NCBI GenBank assembly: GCA_937958265.1
Contig: CALGNX010000019.1
Coordinates: 1-64,000 of the forward strand
DNA from: an uncultured Algibacter sp.
Lineage (GTDB): Bacteria; Bacteroidota; Bacteroidia; Flavobacteriales; Flavobacteriaceae
Length of the DNA: 64,000 nucleotides
Direction of reading: 5' to 3'
Part shown: positions 33,401-41,820 of the stretch, piece by piece
Numbering within the stretch: position 1 is the stretch's first letter
How the letters are laid out: every line of letters starts with the position of its first letter
Program-made: the position numbers and the translations under genes
Notes under the pieces: generated by a model
Database searches by the model: none
What the model saw: the letters and a program-made list of their open reading frames with translations, nothing else
Told to the model about the DNA's origin: nothing

Positions 33401-34927
33401 GACTAAAGCTGTATTGACTACACCGGTTACTACAGTTTCATCTTGCCCTGTATCGGTATTTACAACAGTACCTGTTGTAACATCTGTAGCATCCAAACCA
33501 TCGTTAGCAAATTCACCAACTTGAAAAACATTTCCGCCAACAGTATATTGGTAAGCTACCGCAACAACCTCATCATTGTTTAATCTTTGATTTAACGAAA
33601 TATACCCCAATTCTGAATTTAAGGTGTATTCCTGACCATCAATTAACTTTCTAGCATTTTCCAATTTGGCGTAATCGCTACCTTCGTTAACTTGACTATT
33701 TAGGGCACCAAAACCTTGATCTGCCGTTGATATATCTCGTATTTGCGATGTTAATGTTGAGCCACCAGAATCTATAGCTAACGGATTAAAACCATTGTTG
33801 GTATTATTAGGAAATGCACCCGGACCAGCAGTTATTGGTACTGAAGAAAACACCTTATCACTTTCTCCTAAATCTTGTAATGCAACAATATTTCTTACAT
33901 TCTCCGTTCTATTACTCCTGTTGGTTACCCAAACTTCAATACGTGTTATTTGAAGCCCACGATTATTAATAAAAGGATAATTTATTAATGCATTGTCATA
34001 TTGGTCTTTAAAATATTGTGCCAAATAAAAGTGCCTATTTTCATCGTATTCTCTGATAAAAAAATCGAATTCCTCTAATGTACCACCACCTTGGGCAACT
34101 ACGGTATTTGCTTGCGACTGCTGCTCTGAAAACACACCTGTTACAGTCGTTTTGCCAAATTGCAATTGAGCTTTAACACCAAATAAACTTTGCGCACCTG
34201 TTATTAAAGAGCTATTTAGAGGCATATTTACATTACCGACTTCAATTTTCTGAATTATATCATCTTCCGTTGGTGTATACTCTAACTTAATAAGTTGTTG
34301 AAAATCGAAGGTAGATTGCGTATCATAGTTAGCATTTACCTGAAGCCTTGTACCAACTTTCCCTACTAAACTTAAGCTAATACGTTGATCAAAATCAAAC
34401 GTGAAGTTACTTCTATTTCTTGGAGAAAAAGAAGGATTATCTTGTCTTGAAAATAAAACACCCAAATCCATCTCAACAGATCCTTGCGGGATAATTTCAA
34501 TTTCATTACCACCAAAAATACTTTCGAAAAAACCGGAGTTTACGTAAAACTCTGGTAATAAATTTTTTTGCTCATCCTGGGCACCTTCCTTTTTACCATC
34601 AAAAGCATCAATTTTCTCCTTGTAATACCCTCGCAAATTCTCTTTAGCTACTAAGGCATAAAACTCCTTAGGTGTTAAAATTATAGGGTAATCAATATTA
34701 AAAGTTCCTATTTTTTGAGTATAAATATAACGATCTGTTAAAGGGTCGTAGGTATATTTAGCTTCTACACTGTTAGGGTTTGGTACTTTTATATTCCCTA
34801 AACTAAACTTTGCTTTTGTAGAGTCTTGAGGTAATTGTTGCGACCAGACACCTTTAGTACAGCATAAAATAACTGCTAGAAGTGTATATTTAATAAGTTT
34901 AATTGCGCTTTGGGTCTTTCCGTTCAA
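27467..34927 (-). CDS. sprA: SprA, outer-membrane translocon of type IX secretion / gliding motility
   Basis: A giant 2486-residue protein. In Flavobacterium johnsoniae SprA forms the outer-membrane channel of the type IX secretion system and is needed for gliding. Here it has a signal peptide (residues 1-29), an N-terminal half with repeated beta motifs (RSNFTFDFDQRISLSLVGKV, RLQVNANYDTQSTFDFQQLI), the segment FNVPRGSVRVTAGGRLLVEG, long barrel strands and a terminal TTIRSGFTVRYNFGN strand ending in Asn. A Lys/Arg-rich insertion lies near 1966-2009. It starts six bases after the ruvA stop and precedes gcvH. Length is in the normal range for SprA (about 2400). Confidence 0.97.
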   Translation of the reverse strand: MNGKTQSAIKLIKYTLLAVILCCTKGVWSQQLPQDSTKAKFSLGNIKVPNPNSVEAKYTYDPLTDRYIYTQKIGTFNIDYPIILTPKEFYALVAKENLRGYYKEKIDAFDGKKEGAQDEQKNLLPEFYVNSGFFESIFGGNEIEIIPQGSVEMDLGVLFSRQDNPSFSPRNRSNFTFDFDQRISLSLVGKVGTRLQVNANYDTQSTFDFQQLIKLEYTPTEDDIIQKIEVGNVNMPLNSSLITGAQSLFGVKAQLQFGKTTVTGVFSEQQSQANTVVAQGGGTLEEFDFFIREYDENRHFYLAQYFKDQYDNALINYPFINNRGLQITRIEVWVTNRSNRTENVRNIVALQDLGESDKVFSSVPITAGPGAFPNNTNNGFNPLAIDSGGSTLTSQIRDISTADQGFGALNSQVNEGSDYAKLENARKLIDGQEYTLNSELGYISLNQRLNNDEVVAVAYQYTVGGNVFQVGEFANDGLDATDVTTGTVVNTDTGQDETVVTGVVNTALVLKMLKSSVTNVNQPVWDLMMKNVYDTGAFNLSQEDFTLNIFYNEASPLNFITPVEGTTFPLFDNHTPSNPNDDREIGETTLLRLFNLDKLNFNNDPQGNGDGFFDYVPGITVIPQNGKIVFTKAEPFGRYLFDVLDDDGNPNDNDEDYNFDESLPSPFNPNQEKYVYDILYKSTKTAALEEIEKNKFRLKGRYKSSGGGDGIPIGAFNVPRGSVRVTAGGRLLVEGVDYTVNYQLGRVQILDESLKASNTPIQVSTENNAVFGQQTRRFTGLNVEHKFDDNFVLGATLLNLNERPITQKANFGTESINNTIFGINGNYSSKVPFLTRLVNKLPNVDTDVESNISVRGEFAYLAPGAPKGTNLNGEATSYIDDFEGSQNGIDLKSQQSWFLSSRPLGLGNDYTGIGTGSGEDEPGVQNGFDRGLLNWYTIDPIFYSSQRPDEINDEDVSGLYTSRVFINELFPERDVVQGQNSVLFTLDLAYYPEERGPYNFDEGAEDDVLDNPRDSWAGITRQITSTDFEQQNVEYIDFWLQDPFQESPSNPGGKLVFNLGNISEDVIKDGKKLYENGLPLNGDVSVLRQNPTTWGTVVPQNQSLIYTFDSTGDERTNQDVGYDGYIDAIEASQLPNPNNDPRITQLNSIYSNFESLDDPAKDNYSYFLNTNGNVFDRYKRFNGVEGNTPDAFSNTQRASNTQPDVEDINRDNTMNTIDSYFEYELDLTRQNLPQSQADFDNLPDGNPLKQFLRDYKDQPRTLPNGESRNVRWYQFRIPVNVPLERFDDANFPEYKRFGGITDFRSIRFARIVLKEFQEATVFRFGTLDLVRSDWRRFTQALDFNDPTPEDEQTDFTVGVIGTLENEGSYDRPPGIEPEQLFNNNTVVRQNEQSLVVQTCNLEAEDARGVFKNINLDMRQYKRIRMFMHAEDGVSGIGSLEDDEIVGFVRMGNDLTENYYQIEIPLAVSTSTSRTGLWPTQNEINLPIEILGQIKAQGISDMTLGNENPTFYDVVNGEIQIASDAFSGYVPGQHRVGIKGNPNFGDIRTLMVGIKNASNQEECAEVWFNELRLSGLDNEGGWAAVMSMDSNIADFANISATGRQSTSGFGSLEQGPSQRALEDVAQYDVVTNVNVGQLLPKKWGLQVPFNYAQSEELITPKYDQFYEDLTLDSRLDSATDNEERENVKEQSEDYTKRQSINFIGVRKNRTTDKKPRFYDVENLTFNYSYNQVEHRDFEIEDAVNKTLRVGANYAHNFNPVIIAPFKKNDSLFTNRYWKILKDFNFNLLPTNFTVNTDVNRQFNRQKFREIDLAGSNIGIEELFRRNYTFDFQYAVNYNLTEALQLNFTASNNNIVRNYFVDNDLIAGEQDANLDVWDGLIDVGDPNRQTQNLGITYQLPINKIPTFSFIDATYQYTGTFQWQKGSDLFGDLEVNGQTVDLGNTVQNSNVHNINTSLDMNRLYKHIGLVKKPIRRVRKKTAQGASKTSSNGKNKKDGKKNKKTRAKSQRVTKLLNAGIDVLTSVKRIQFNYSENNGIFLPGYLQTPGFVGTLKPTVGFTFGSQNDVRDLAARRGWLTTFDEFNQQYTSTRTKQLDISASLQPVRDLKIDIVGNRSYFENFTENYRIRDIRDANGLPGQDGVNDYESLTPNTFGNFNISTVLIKTAFSKSNDVAAPVFEEFRENRLKIAERLAKRFYGTDDYSRDLEGFPEGFGKNSQNVLLPSFLAAYSGQDANNITTKAFRNVPIPNWDLKYTGFMKIGWFKKRFKRFSVTHGYRSAYTINQFNTNLNLNLNPEAGEAPVPGVPFEIQPEASKNQSGDFKNRQLFSNINLTELFSPLVRIDLEMKSSVRVLAEIKRDRLLSLSFDNNLVTEVQGNEFILGLGYRIKDLPIKSKLAGPRKRIVSDLNMKADVSMRDNKTIIRYLDLENSQITSGQTVWGLKYSADYAFSKNLTGIFYFDYTFSDFAISTAFPQTTIRSGFTVRYNFGN

Positions 34928-34933
34928 AATATA

Positions 34934-35515
34934 TTATAAATTTTTTAAGGCCTGTTTTATAATAGTTTCAACGTCTGCATCTGGTTGTCCTATCATAATT
35001 TTATCAACAACACGTTCGGCTTGTTTTTTAACAAACCCAAGCACTTCTAGAGCAGATAACGCTTCATCTTTATTGGTATTGCCTTTAGAGAAGGATACTT
35101 CATCAATATCGTAAATCTTAAGAATTTTATCTTTAAGATCTAAAATAACACGTTGTGCTGTTTTTGCTCCAATACCTTTAATGGATTGAATTAAAACCGC
35201 ATCGCTATTTGCTATGCCTTCTCTTATTTGTTTTGGGGTTAATGATGATAGCATGGTTCTTGCTATGTTGGCACCAATACCACTTACCGAAATTAAAAGT
35301 CTAAAAATTTCACGTTCTGACACAGAAGAAAACCCATACAATGTATGGGAATCCTCTTTAACTTGTAAATGTGTAAATAGTTTTAAATTGTCGCCTTCTG
35401 GAATTTTAGAATAAGTATGCAACGATATATTAAGCATATAACCAACTCCATTACAATCGATAACAACGTGTGTTGGATTTTTTTCTGTGAGCTTTCCTTT
35501 AATATGTGTTATCAT
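34934..35515 (-). CDS. ruvA: Holliday junction DNA helicase subunit RuvA
   Basis: Binds Holliday junctions and loads the RuvB motor. The 193-residue protein has the N-terminal OB domain (MITHIKGKLTEKNPTHVVID), the two helix-hairpin-helix motifs (ISVSGIGANIARTMLSSLTP and IQSIKGIGAKTAQRVILDLK) and a short C-terminal domain (DEALSALEVLGFVKKQAERV) that contacts RuvB. Length is typical. ruvB is present in the window but 15 kb away (50425-51447), and ruvC is not seen. Six bases separate ruvA from sprA, so both are very likely on one message behind maeB. Confidence 0.95.
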   Translation of the reverse strand: MITHIKGKLTEKNPTHVVIDCNGVGYMLNISLHTYSKIPEGDNLKLFTHLQVKEDSHTLYGFSSVSEREIFRLLISVSGIGANIARTMLSSLTPKQIREGIANSDAVLIQSIKGIGAKTAQRVILDLKDKILKIYDIDEVSFSKGNTNKDEALSALEVLGFVKKQAERVVDKIMIGQPDADVETIIKQALKNL

Positions 35516-35612
35516 GATTATTTATTCTTTAATAAATCAAATGTAATAAAATTATTAACATGTTATTTATTTACATTTTCCTTCTTTTAAATAGTTAGCT
35601 TAATATGCTCTT

Positions 35613-37907
35613 TTATTGGTTGGTTGTTTGCGCTTTCCATTTGTCTTTATGTTGTGCATCGATAACAGCAATGGCCGTCATGTTTACAATTTCATCTACA
35701 CTAGCCCCTAATTGGAGTATATGTACAGGTTTACGCATGCCCATCATTATTGGGCCTATAGAATCTGCCTCGTTTAATTCTTTTAATAATTTATAGGTAA
35801 TATTTGCAGAATCTAGATTTGGAAAAATAAGTGCGTTTACTTTTTTGCCGACTAATTTAGAAAAAGGAAATTTATTACGAAGCATGTCATCATTTAAGGC
35901 AAAATCGGTCTGTAGCTCGCCGTCCACATCCATGTTTGGGTAGTTCCGGTGTAAAATAGATACAGCTTCTCTTATTTTAGAGGCTTTAATATTTACGGAT
36001 GAACCGAAATTAGAATAAGATACCATAGCTAGAACAGGATCTAAGCCGAACATTTTTATAACCGCAGAAGTCATTTGTGCTATTTTAGCCAATGTTTTGG
36101 CGTCCGGCTCAATATTTATAGAAGTATCACTTAAAAATAAAGGCCCGCGTTTAGTCATCATTAAATTCGTTGTTGCCGCACGGCTAACCCCTGGCATTAA
36201 ACCAATAAGCTCCAACATAGGCTTTACAACAGACGGATAACTGCGAGAGTATCCAGAAATTAAAGCGTCTGCATCTCCTTCATTTACCATCATAGCTGCA
36301 AAATAATTACGCTCTCGCATTAGGCGTTGTGCTGAGTAAAAGGTAACACCTCTACGCTTTCGCTGCTCCCAATATACTTTAGCGTATTTATCTTTACGTG
36401 TATTTTCTTCTTCTGTTTTAGGGTCTATTATTGTAATATCGGCATCAAACTCAATTTCTTCCATAAGCTTAATAATAGTTTCTCGCCTGCCCAATAATAT
36501 AGGTATTGCTATACCCTCTTCGTGAGCTATTTGTGCTGCTTTTAAAACGTCTAACTGATCACCTTCCGCATAAACAACACGCTTAGGGTTTAGTTTGGCA
36601 CGATTTAACAAAAGCCTTACCAACTTATTATCAGATCCTAAACGCTCTCGTAAAACATCTTCATATTTTGCCCAGTCTGTAATGGGGTGTTTTGCAACAC
36701 CACTCTCTATAGCTGCTTTTGCAACCGCGGGAGGTATTTCGGCAATTAAACGTGGATCGAAAGGCTTAGGGATGATATAATTTTTACCAAATGTTAGTCG
36801 TGTTTCACCATACGCCACATTAACTTGCTCTGGAACAGGCTCTTTAGCTAACTTAGCTAACGCCTTAACTGCTGCTATTTTCATGGCTTCGTTAATTTTA
36901 GTTGCACGCACATCCAATGCGCCTCTAAAGATAAAAGGAAAGCCCAAAACGTTATTAACCTGGTTAGGATGATCGCTCCTTCCTGTTGCCATTATAATAT
37001 CCTTACGGGTCGCCAAAGCAACATCGTATTTTATTTCTGGATTGGGATTAGCCATTGCAAAAACAATTGGGTTTTTAGCCATCGCTAAAAGCATGTCTGG
37101 TGTTACAATATCTGCCATGGAAAGCCCTATAAACACATCGGCATTTTTCATAGCCTCATCTAAAGTATCTATTTTACGATGTGTTGCAAACTCAGCTTTT
37201 TCTGGTGTTAATGTAGCTCTATCATTCCTAATAACGCCTTTACTATCGCACATTACCATATTTTCGCGTTTTACGCCAAATGCTTGATATAAACGAGAAC
37301 ATGAAATGGCTGCCGCACCAGCGCCACTAATTACTATTTTAACGTCTTCTAATTTTTTTTCTGCTAATTCCACAGCATTTATTAAGGCTGCTGCAGAAAT
37401 AATAGCAGTGCCATGCTGGTCGTCGTGCATGACAGGGATATCCAGCTCTTCTTTTAAACGTCTTTCAATCTCAAAGGCTTCAGGAGCTTTAATATCTTCT
37501 AAATTAATACCTCCAAAAGTAGGCGCTATATTTTTAACAGTCTTTATAAATTCCTCTATATTCTCCGTATCTACTTCAATATCAAAAACATCAATATCAG
37601 CAAAAATTTTAAATAACAAACCCTTACCTTCCATTACAGGTTTTGAAGCTTCTGCACCAATATTTCCTAAGCCTAAAACTGCCGTTCCATTTGAAATTAC
37701 CGCTACTAAATTACCTTTTGCGGTATATTTATATACATTTTCTTTATTTTTTTCAATTTCGAGACAAGGAGCAGCAACACCAGGAGAGTAAGCCAGAGAC
37801 AAATCTCTTTGGGTTGCATATTTCTTAGTTGGCACAACTGCTATTTTACCAGGAGTTGGTTTAGCGTGGTATATAAGGGCTTCTTTTCGTTTACTTTCTT
37901 CACTCAT
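35613..37907 (-). CDS. maeB: NADP-dependent malic enzyme fused to a phosphotransacetylase-like domain
   Basis: Oxidatively decarboxylates malate to pyruvate, producing NADPH. The 764-residue protein has a malic-enzyme half (about 1-430) with YSPGVAAPCLEIEKNKENVY, EASKPVMEGKGLLFKIFADI, IPVMHDDQHGTAIISAAALI and VIFAMANPNPEIKYDVALA-type active-site segments, and a C-terminal phosphate-acetyltransferase-like half (about 430-764) that in MaeB proteins acts as a regulatory acetyl-CoA-binding domain. Length matches the MaeB family. Followed by ruvA after 97 bases. Confidence 0.95.
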   Translation of the reverse strand: MSEESKRKEALIYHAKPTPGKIAVVPTKKYATQRDLSLAYSPGVAAPCLEIEKNKENVYKYTAKGNLVAVISNGTAVLGLGNIGAEASKPVMEGKGLLFKIFADIDVFDIEVDTENIEEFIKTVKNIAPTFGGINLEDIKAPEAFEIERRLKEELDIPVMHDDQHGTAIISAAALINAVELAEKKLEDVKIVISGAGAAAISCSRLYQAFGVKRENMVMCDSKGVIRNDRATLTPEKAEFATHRKIDTLDEAMKNADVFIGLSMADIVTPDMLLAMAKNPIVFAMANPNPEIKYDVALATRKDIIMATGRSDHPNQVNNVLGFPFIFRGALDVRATKINEAMKIAAVKALAKLAKEPVPEQVNVAYGETRLTFGKNYIIPKPFDPRLIAEIPPAVAKAAIESGVAKHPITDWAKYEDVLRERLGSDNKLVRLLLNRAKLNPKRVVYAEGDQLDVLKAAQIAHEEGIAIPILLGRRETIIKLMEEIEFDADITIIDPKTEEENTRKDKYAKVYWEQRKRRGVTFYSAQRLMRERNYFAAMMVNEGDADALISGYSRSYPSVVKPMLELIGLMPGVSRAATTNLMMTKRGPLFLSDTSINIEPDAKTLAKIAQMTSAVIKMFGLDPVLAMVSYSNFGSSVNIKASKIREAVSILHRNYPNMDVDGELQTDFALNDDMLRNKFPFSKLVGKKVNALIFPNLDSANITYKLLKELNEADSIGPIMMGMRKPVHILQLGASVDEIVNMTAIAVIDAQHKDKWKAQTTNQ

Positions 37908-38251
37908 AATAGGCTTATTTCTATGAAGACCAAATATAAGAATCCTATTACGGAAATAACTCTACTTTTTAAAAATGTGTGTTTACAGTAAAAAAATTGA
38001 CTTTATAAAATCGTTTTACGCTGGTTTATTTTCAGACTAAGCAGCCTAAAAAAAATAATTTTATTTAGTATAATCAAGAAAATCAAGATTTGCTATCACT
38101 GTAATCCATAACACCAAATAAGCTAATTTATGTTCCTGTTATTAATTAAGCTTATAAAGCCTAAAATTACTCAATTAAAAATATCCGATTGCATATTAAA
38201 GTGATATTTTTAATAGTTTTGCTTAGGCTAAAGTAGATTTTTACTATAAAA
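37908..38251. other. 344-base gap between maeB and the hybrid kinase
   Basis: Contains a minus-strand -7 box for maeB (37931-37938) and a 21-base stretch GTTATTAATTAAGCTTATAA plus one A (38138-38158) that recurs with one inserted base at 40754-40775, on the other side of the kinase gene. No ORF supported. Confidence 0.5.
37931..37938 (-). promoter_or_regulatory. Candidate -7 box for maeB
   Basis: Minus strand TATATTTG, exact TAnnTTTG, 24 bases before the maeB ATG. It would drive maeB-ruvA-sprA. No clear -33 match. Confidence 0.4.
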
Positions 38252-40489
38252 CTAATCAATTTCCTTTCTGATAAGATTATATTCTATGGTTTGAAAAAAC
38301 TCATAATTATCAAAAGGTTTGGTTATTAAACCGTTAAAAACTTTATACTTTTCATTTTCTTTAAAATCTTCTACATCGGCTGCCGTTAAAGCTAATATTG
38401 GAATGGTTTTATTAAAGGTTCTTATAATTTTAGCAGATTCCTCACCGCCCATTATGGGCATATTGATATCCATTAAAATAAGATCGTATTTAAAATTTTT
38501 AGCGGCTTCTATTGCCTTTTTACCATTATCTGCAATAAAGCAAGAATAATTAGCTTTTTTTAATAAACCCTTGGTTATTACTTGATTAATTTTATTATCC
38601 TCAACTATTAGTATGTTGTAGCCATCTTTAGCTTTTTTGGGTACGTATTTAGCACTATGAGATTTATCAGATTGATTACTTATATTATACTCAACATTAA
38701 AACTAAATTGACTACCCACTCCAAGTTCACTTTCTACTTCTATTTTACTATTAAAAAGTGTAATAAGTTTTTTAGTTATGGTAAGCCCTAAACCGGTGCC
38801 ATTTTCCTTACCCCTAGCGTTGTTCAATTGAGAAAAATCTTCAAATATAGTTTCAATTTTTTCCTTAGGTATTCCTGTACCTGTGTCTTTAATCTCAAAT
38901 CGTACATTTACATTATGTTTATTTAATGAAATAACAATAACGTTTAAGTATATGTATCCAGAATTAGTAAATTTCGCACTATTTCCTATTAAATTAATTA
39001 ATACTTGAGAAAGCCTTATACTATCGCAACAGATATATTTTGGCAAACGACTGTCTATATTTAATTCTATTTTATTGTTACCCTCTCTTAACTTATAATC
39101 AAAAGAACCTGTTATATTTTCTAGCAATTGCCTTAAGTCTACTGGTATTTTTTTTAATACTATTTTATCCGATTCTATTTTAGAGAATTCCAATATTTTA
39201 TTAATTAAACGTAATAAATAATCTCCAGAATATTTTAAAGATTTTAAATGCTTACTATCTACCGAATTCAAACTATTACCCTCTAGCAATAACGATGTAA
39301 TACCAACTACACCATATAGAGGCGTACGCAACTCATGTGTAACACTTGATATAAACCTGGACTTAGATTCACTAGACTCTAAAGCGTGATCTTTGGCTGA
39401 CTCTAATTCTATATTTCTCTTTTCTAAAATTCCAACCAATGCTTTTTTAGAATTAAAATTTATATAAATATTAATTAACAATACTACTAATAAAAAAATA
39501 GCAAAACTCATTACATAATTTACATTCTTAGTTTTTTGGGCTATTTGTGATTGGTAAAGTTTTTCGTTGTTTGCTATTTGAATTGCATTTTTATAATTTT
39601 CTATAAAAAATTTAGAACGCCCTACATCTGCTCGCCTCTTATTAGCTTCTTTAAAATACAAATCGTTGTAGTAATTATATTTCTTTAAATATCTAAATGC
39701 ACTTTTATCATCTGCTTTTGCTTCATATATCCGGTACAATTTTTTACAAACTTTAGACAATAATAAATCTCTAAATTTGGACTCTTTTAAAGTTATTTGC
39801 TCTAATGTGGTTTTTGCTTTCTTATATTCTACAATAGCTGTATCTATTTTATTTTTTAACAAAAAATAACGCCCTAAAAGCGAATACAAATAAGCTCTAT
39901 TATAGGCATCTACCTCTGCATTGTTAATATTATGTAATCGTTCTAGTACCTTTTTTACTTTAACGGTCGCTTTTTTTGTTAAGTAGCTTTCGGCCAACAT
40001 AACTAGTATTTTAAAATTTAATTTTCTCTTCTCACTTTGGCTATAATTACTATCTTTTAATAGTTGGGTACTATTAGCGCTTTCAAGTGCCTGTTCGATA
40101 TAATTAATAGCCTTATCTCTGTAACCTTGCCGTTTGAAAACAATACCTAAAACATGGTTAGCAGAAGCTATTAGATAATAATCGTTGGCAAGTATCGCTG
40201 CTGATTTTGAAGTCTGGAAAGAAGTAATGGCATCACCATATTGATCCATAAACTTATAAATATTTCCTAAATAAAAATTTGATAGCGCTTGGCCATAATA
40301 ATGATTTGTAGAGTCGCTAAGCTTTTTTAATTTATTGTAGGTCTTGAACGACTCCAATATTTCGAACTCTACAAAATGCTGATAAGCAACGTTGTTAATA
40401 CTATCTAAAGTATAAGGCAATCGGGTTTTTTTTTGAGCATAAAAAGAAATCACAAAAAACAAAAGACCAACAAATAAATAGTTTTTCAT
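38252..40489 (-). CDS. TPR-containing hybrid histidine kinase/response regulator
   Basis: A 745-residue hybrid sensor. After a signal-anchor (MKNYLFVGLLFFVISFYAQ) come TPR-like helical repeats (about 35-300; GQALSNFYLGNIYKFMDQYG, ANHVLGIVFKRQGYRDKAIN), a membrane segment near 325-345, a HisKA domain with SRFISSVTHELRTPLYGVVG (phosphoacceptor His about 385), an ATPase domain with INLIGNSAKF, DTGTGIPKEKIETIFEDFSQ and GTGLGLTI, and a receiver domain (about 625-740) with the phosphorylated Asp in LILMDINMPIMGG near 670. No DNA-binding output domain is present. Signal unknown; it borders an accessory region with the GH30 gene. Confidence 0.9.
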   Translation of the reverse strand: MKNYLFVGLLFFVISFYAQKKTRLPYTLDSINNVAYQHFVEFEILESFKTYNKLKKLSDSTNHYYGQALSNFYLGNIYKFMDQYGDAITSFQTSKSAAILANDYYLIASANHVLGIVFKRQGYRDKAINYIEQALESANSTQLLKDSNYSQSEKRKLNFKILVMLAESYLTKKATVKVKKVLERLHNINNAEVDAYNRAYLYSLLGRYFLLKNKIDTAIVEYKKAKTTLEQITLKESKFRDLLLSKVCKKLYRIYEAKADDKSAFRYLKKYNYYNDLYFKEANKRRADVGRSKFFIENYKNAIQIANNEKLYQSQIAQKTKNVNYVMSFAIFLLVVLLINIYINFNSKKALVGILEKRNIELESAKDHALESSESKSRFISSVTHELRTPLYGVVGITSLLLEGNSLNSVDSKHLKSLKYSGDYLLRLINKILEFSKIESDKIVLKKIPVDLRQLLENITGSFDYKLREGNNKIELNIDSRLPKYICCDSIRLSQVLINLIGNSAKFTNSGYIYLNVIVISLNKHNVNVRFEIKDTGTGIPKEKIETIFEDFSQLNNARGKENGTGLGLTITKKLITLFNSKIEVESELGVGSQFSFNVEYNISNQSDKSHSAKYVPKKAKDGYNILIVEDNKINQVITKGLLKKANYSCFIADNGKKAIEAAKNFKYDLILMDINMPIMGGEESAKIIRTFNKTIPILALTAADVEDFKENEKYKVFNGLITKPFDNYEFFQTIEYNLIRKEID

Positions 40490-40783
40490 TTGGAAAAATA
40501 TAAAGGCTTTAAAATGTACAAATAAAAAATTAGAGTATTCATAATTTACCTTAAATTATATAAACAACTTGCAATTAATAGCTTACAGAAGCTAAAAAAA
40601 TCGGTTAACTTGCATTTCTCATTATTCAACTTTAACAAAAAATTAGATAAATAGAACTATTTCCACAATTACCCTCCTGTACTTTTAGTAATTTTCGTAT
40701 TAAAATGGGTTTAATATATTTTTATAAGCCTCACGACATTATCAAGAGGCCGTGTTATTAATTAAAGCTTATAAACGCTATAA

Positions 40784-41095
40784 AGCGCATTAATAACGGA
40801 AGACCATAATAAAAATCAAACGTTAATTAGAGTTTCAATATTAAAAATAAACGATACCATAAGTAACGGGGGGTTATTTCCTTTTACCAACAGCCAAGAA
40901 TACAATGGTATTAATTTGATACTTAAAGATTCGGGGGTTGTAAAACTGCAATTGGCTGGTAATAAAAAAACTACTGTAATTTACAATGGCAAAGCTAAAA
41001 TTATAAAACCCGAAAATATTTCTGCAACTTTATTAGACCTATATGAAACTAAGCAAGTTTTAAAACTATACAACAGCAATGAATTAAATAAATAA
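40784..41095 (+). pseudogene. Start-less ORF remnant of 103 codons
   Basis: After an in-frame TAA at 40781, 103 sense codons run to the TAA at 41093-41095 without any ATG or GTG near the beginning; the only in-frame TTG is in the second half. The translation is protein-like (TISNGGLFPFTNSQEYNGIN, KTTVIYNGKAKIIKPENISA, LLDLYETKQVLKLYNSNELN) rather than random. I do not recognise the family. It is most likely the 3' end of a gene truncated on its left, next to the decayed transposase. Confidence 0.5.
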
Positions 41096-41129
41096 CACCT
41101 GTTTAAATAGTTAAAGTCTTTATTTTTTT

Positions 41130-41812
41130 GGATATTTATTTACGGTAGAATCAATAGAATTTTAAATAAAAGAGCGTATTTTAGAGTTACAGTTATTACG
41201 TAAAAAGTAGCATAATTTTAATTCTATAAGGCGTCTAATTTAGCTAGAGTTTATTGTTTCTAAATGTTTTAACACGAGTAAGGAATTGGTATTTCATCTA
41301 GGTAACAGCCAAAAAATAACTTCCCGCACCACCACAGAAGCGGTTCATAAAAGATTATAAAAACGGGTAAACTCTAGTGAGCCTGGGTTTTTAGGAGTAA
41401 AACCCATTGTTACTTATCAGCATACTTTCAAAACAACCTATCGCTATGGAAGTTATTCTCCAATCAATAGAGATTGCTTTGTTTAGGAAATTAATGGTGT
41501 AAATTCAAAAATCTTTGAGGCTTAATTAGAGGCTTTCTGTAGAAATAAACCAAAAGAATATAAAATTGTAGTTATAGATAACGCGGATATTCACGCTACT
41601 AAAAATACTAATATACCTGAGACTATTTATGCATTAAGGATACTCCCTATATTCCTGAACCCATTCCTTGTGAACAGGTATGGAAATACATCAAAATTAG
41701 ATTTAAAACCATGAAAGAACTTAAAGATTGACTTCATGTTAACGTAAAAAATATGAGTAAAAAACTATAAAATCTATTACAGGAAATCACAACTATTTAG
41801 AATTTTATTTGT
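41130..41812 (+). pseudogene. Decayed IS630-type transposase
   Basis: Three-frame reading shows an IS630/Tc1-like DDE transposase broken by several stops and at least two frameshifts. Recognisable pieces: IKERILELQLLRKK then SKCFNTSKELVFHLGNSQKI (HTH region, around 41168-41320); EPGFLGVKPIVTYQHTFKTT and YRYGSYSPINRDCFV (41379 on); EYKIVVIDNADIH with the catalytic Asp at 41577; then in another frame YIPEPIPCEQVWKYIKIRFK, where the final catalytic acid would lie, and KSITGNHNYLEFYLYC. A 9-bp inverted repeat (TAAATAGTT 41104-41112, AACTATTTA 41791-41799) may be remains of the ends. It cannot encode an active enzyme. Confidence 0.8.
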
Positions 41813-41820
41813 ACTGCCTA

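Noticed and set aside
27467-34927. Plus-strand open frames inside sprA (29982-30254, 30621-30824, 32218-32415)
   Set aside because: They are antisense shadows of a continuous 2486-codon gene and encode no recognisable domain.
36359-36372. GCTTTCGC in maeB, same core as the 17-bp motif
   Set aside because: Only eight bases shared, inside a conserved coding region; chance.
35605-37991. Plus-strand open frames of up to 161 codons opposite maeB
   Set aside because: maeB is intact and well conserved on the minus strand; these frames are codon-bias shadows.
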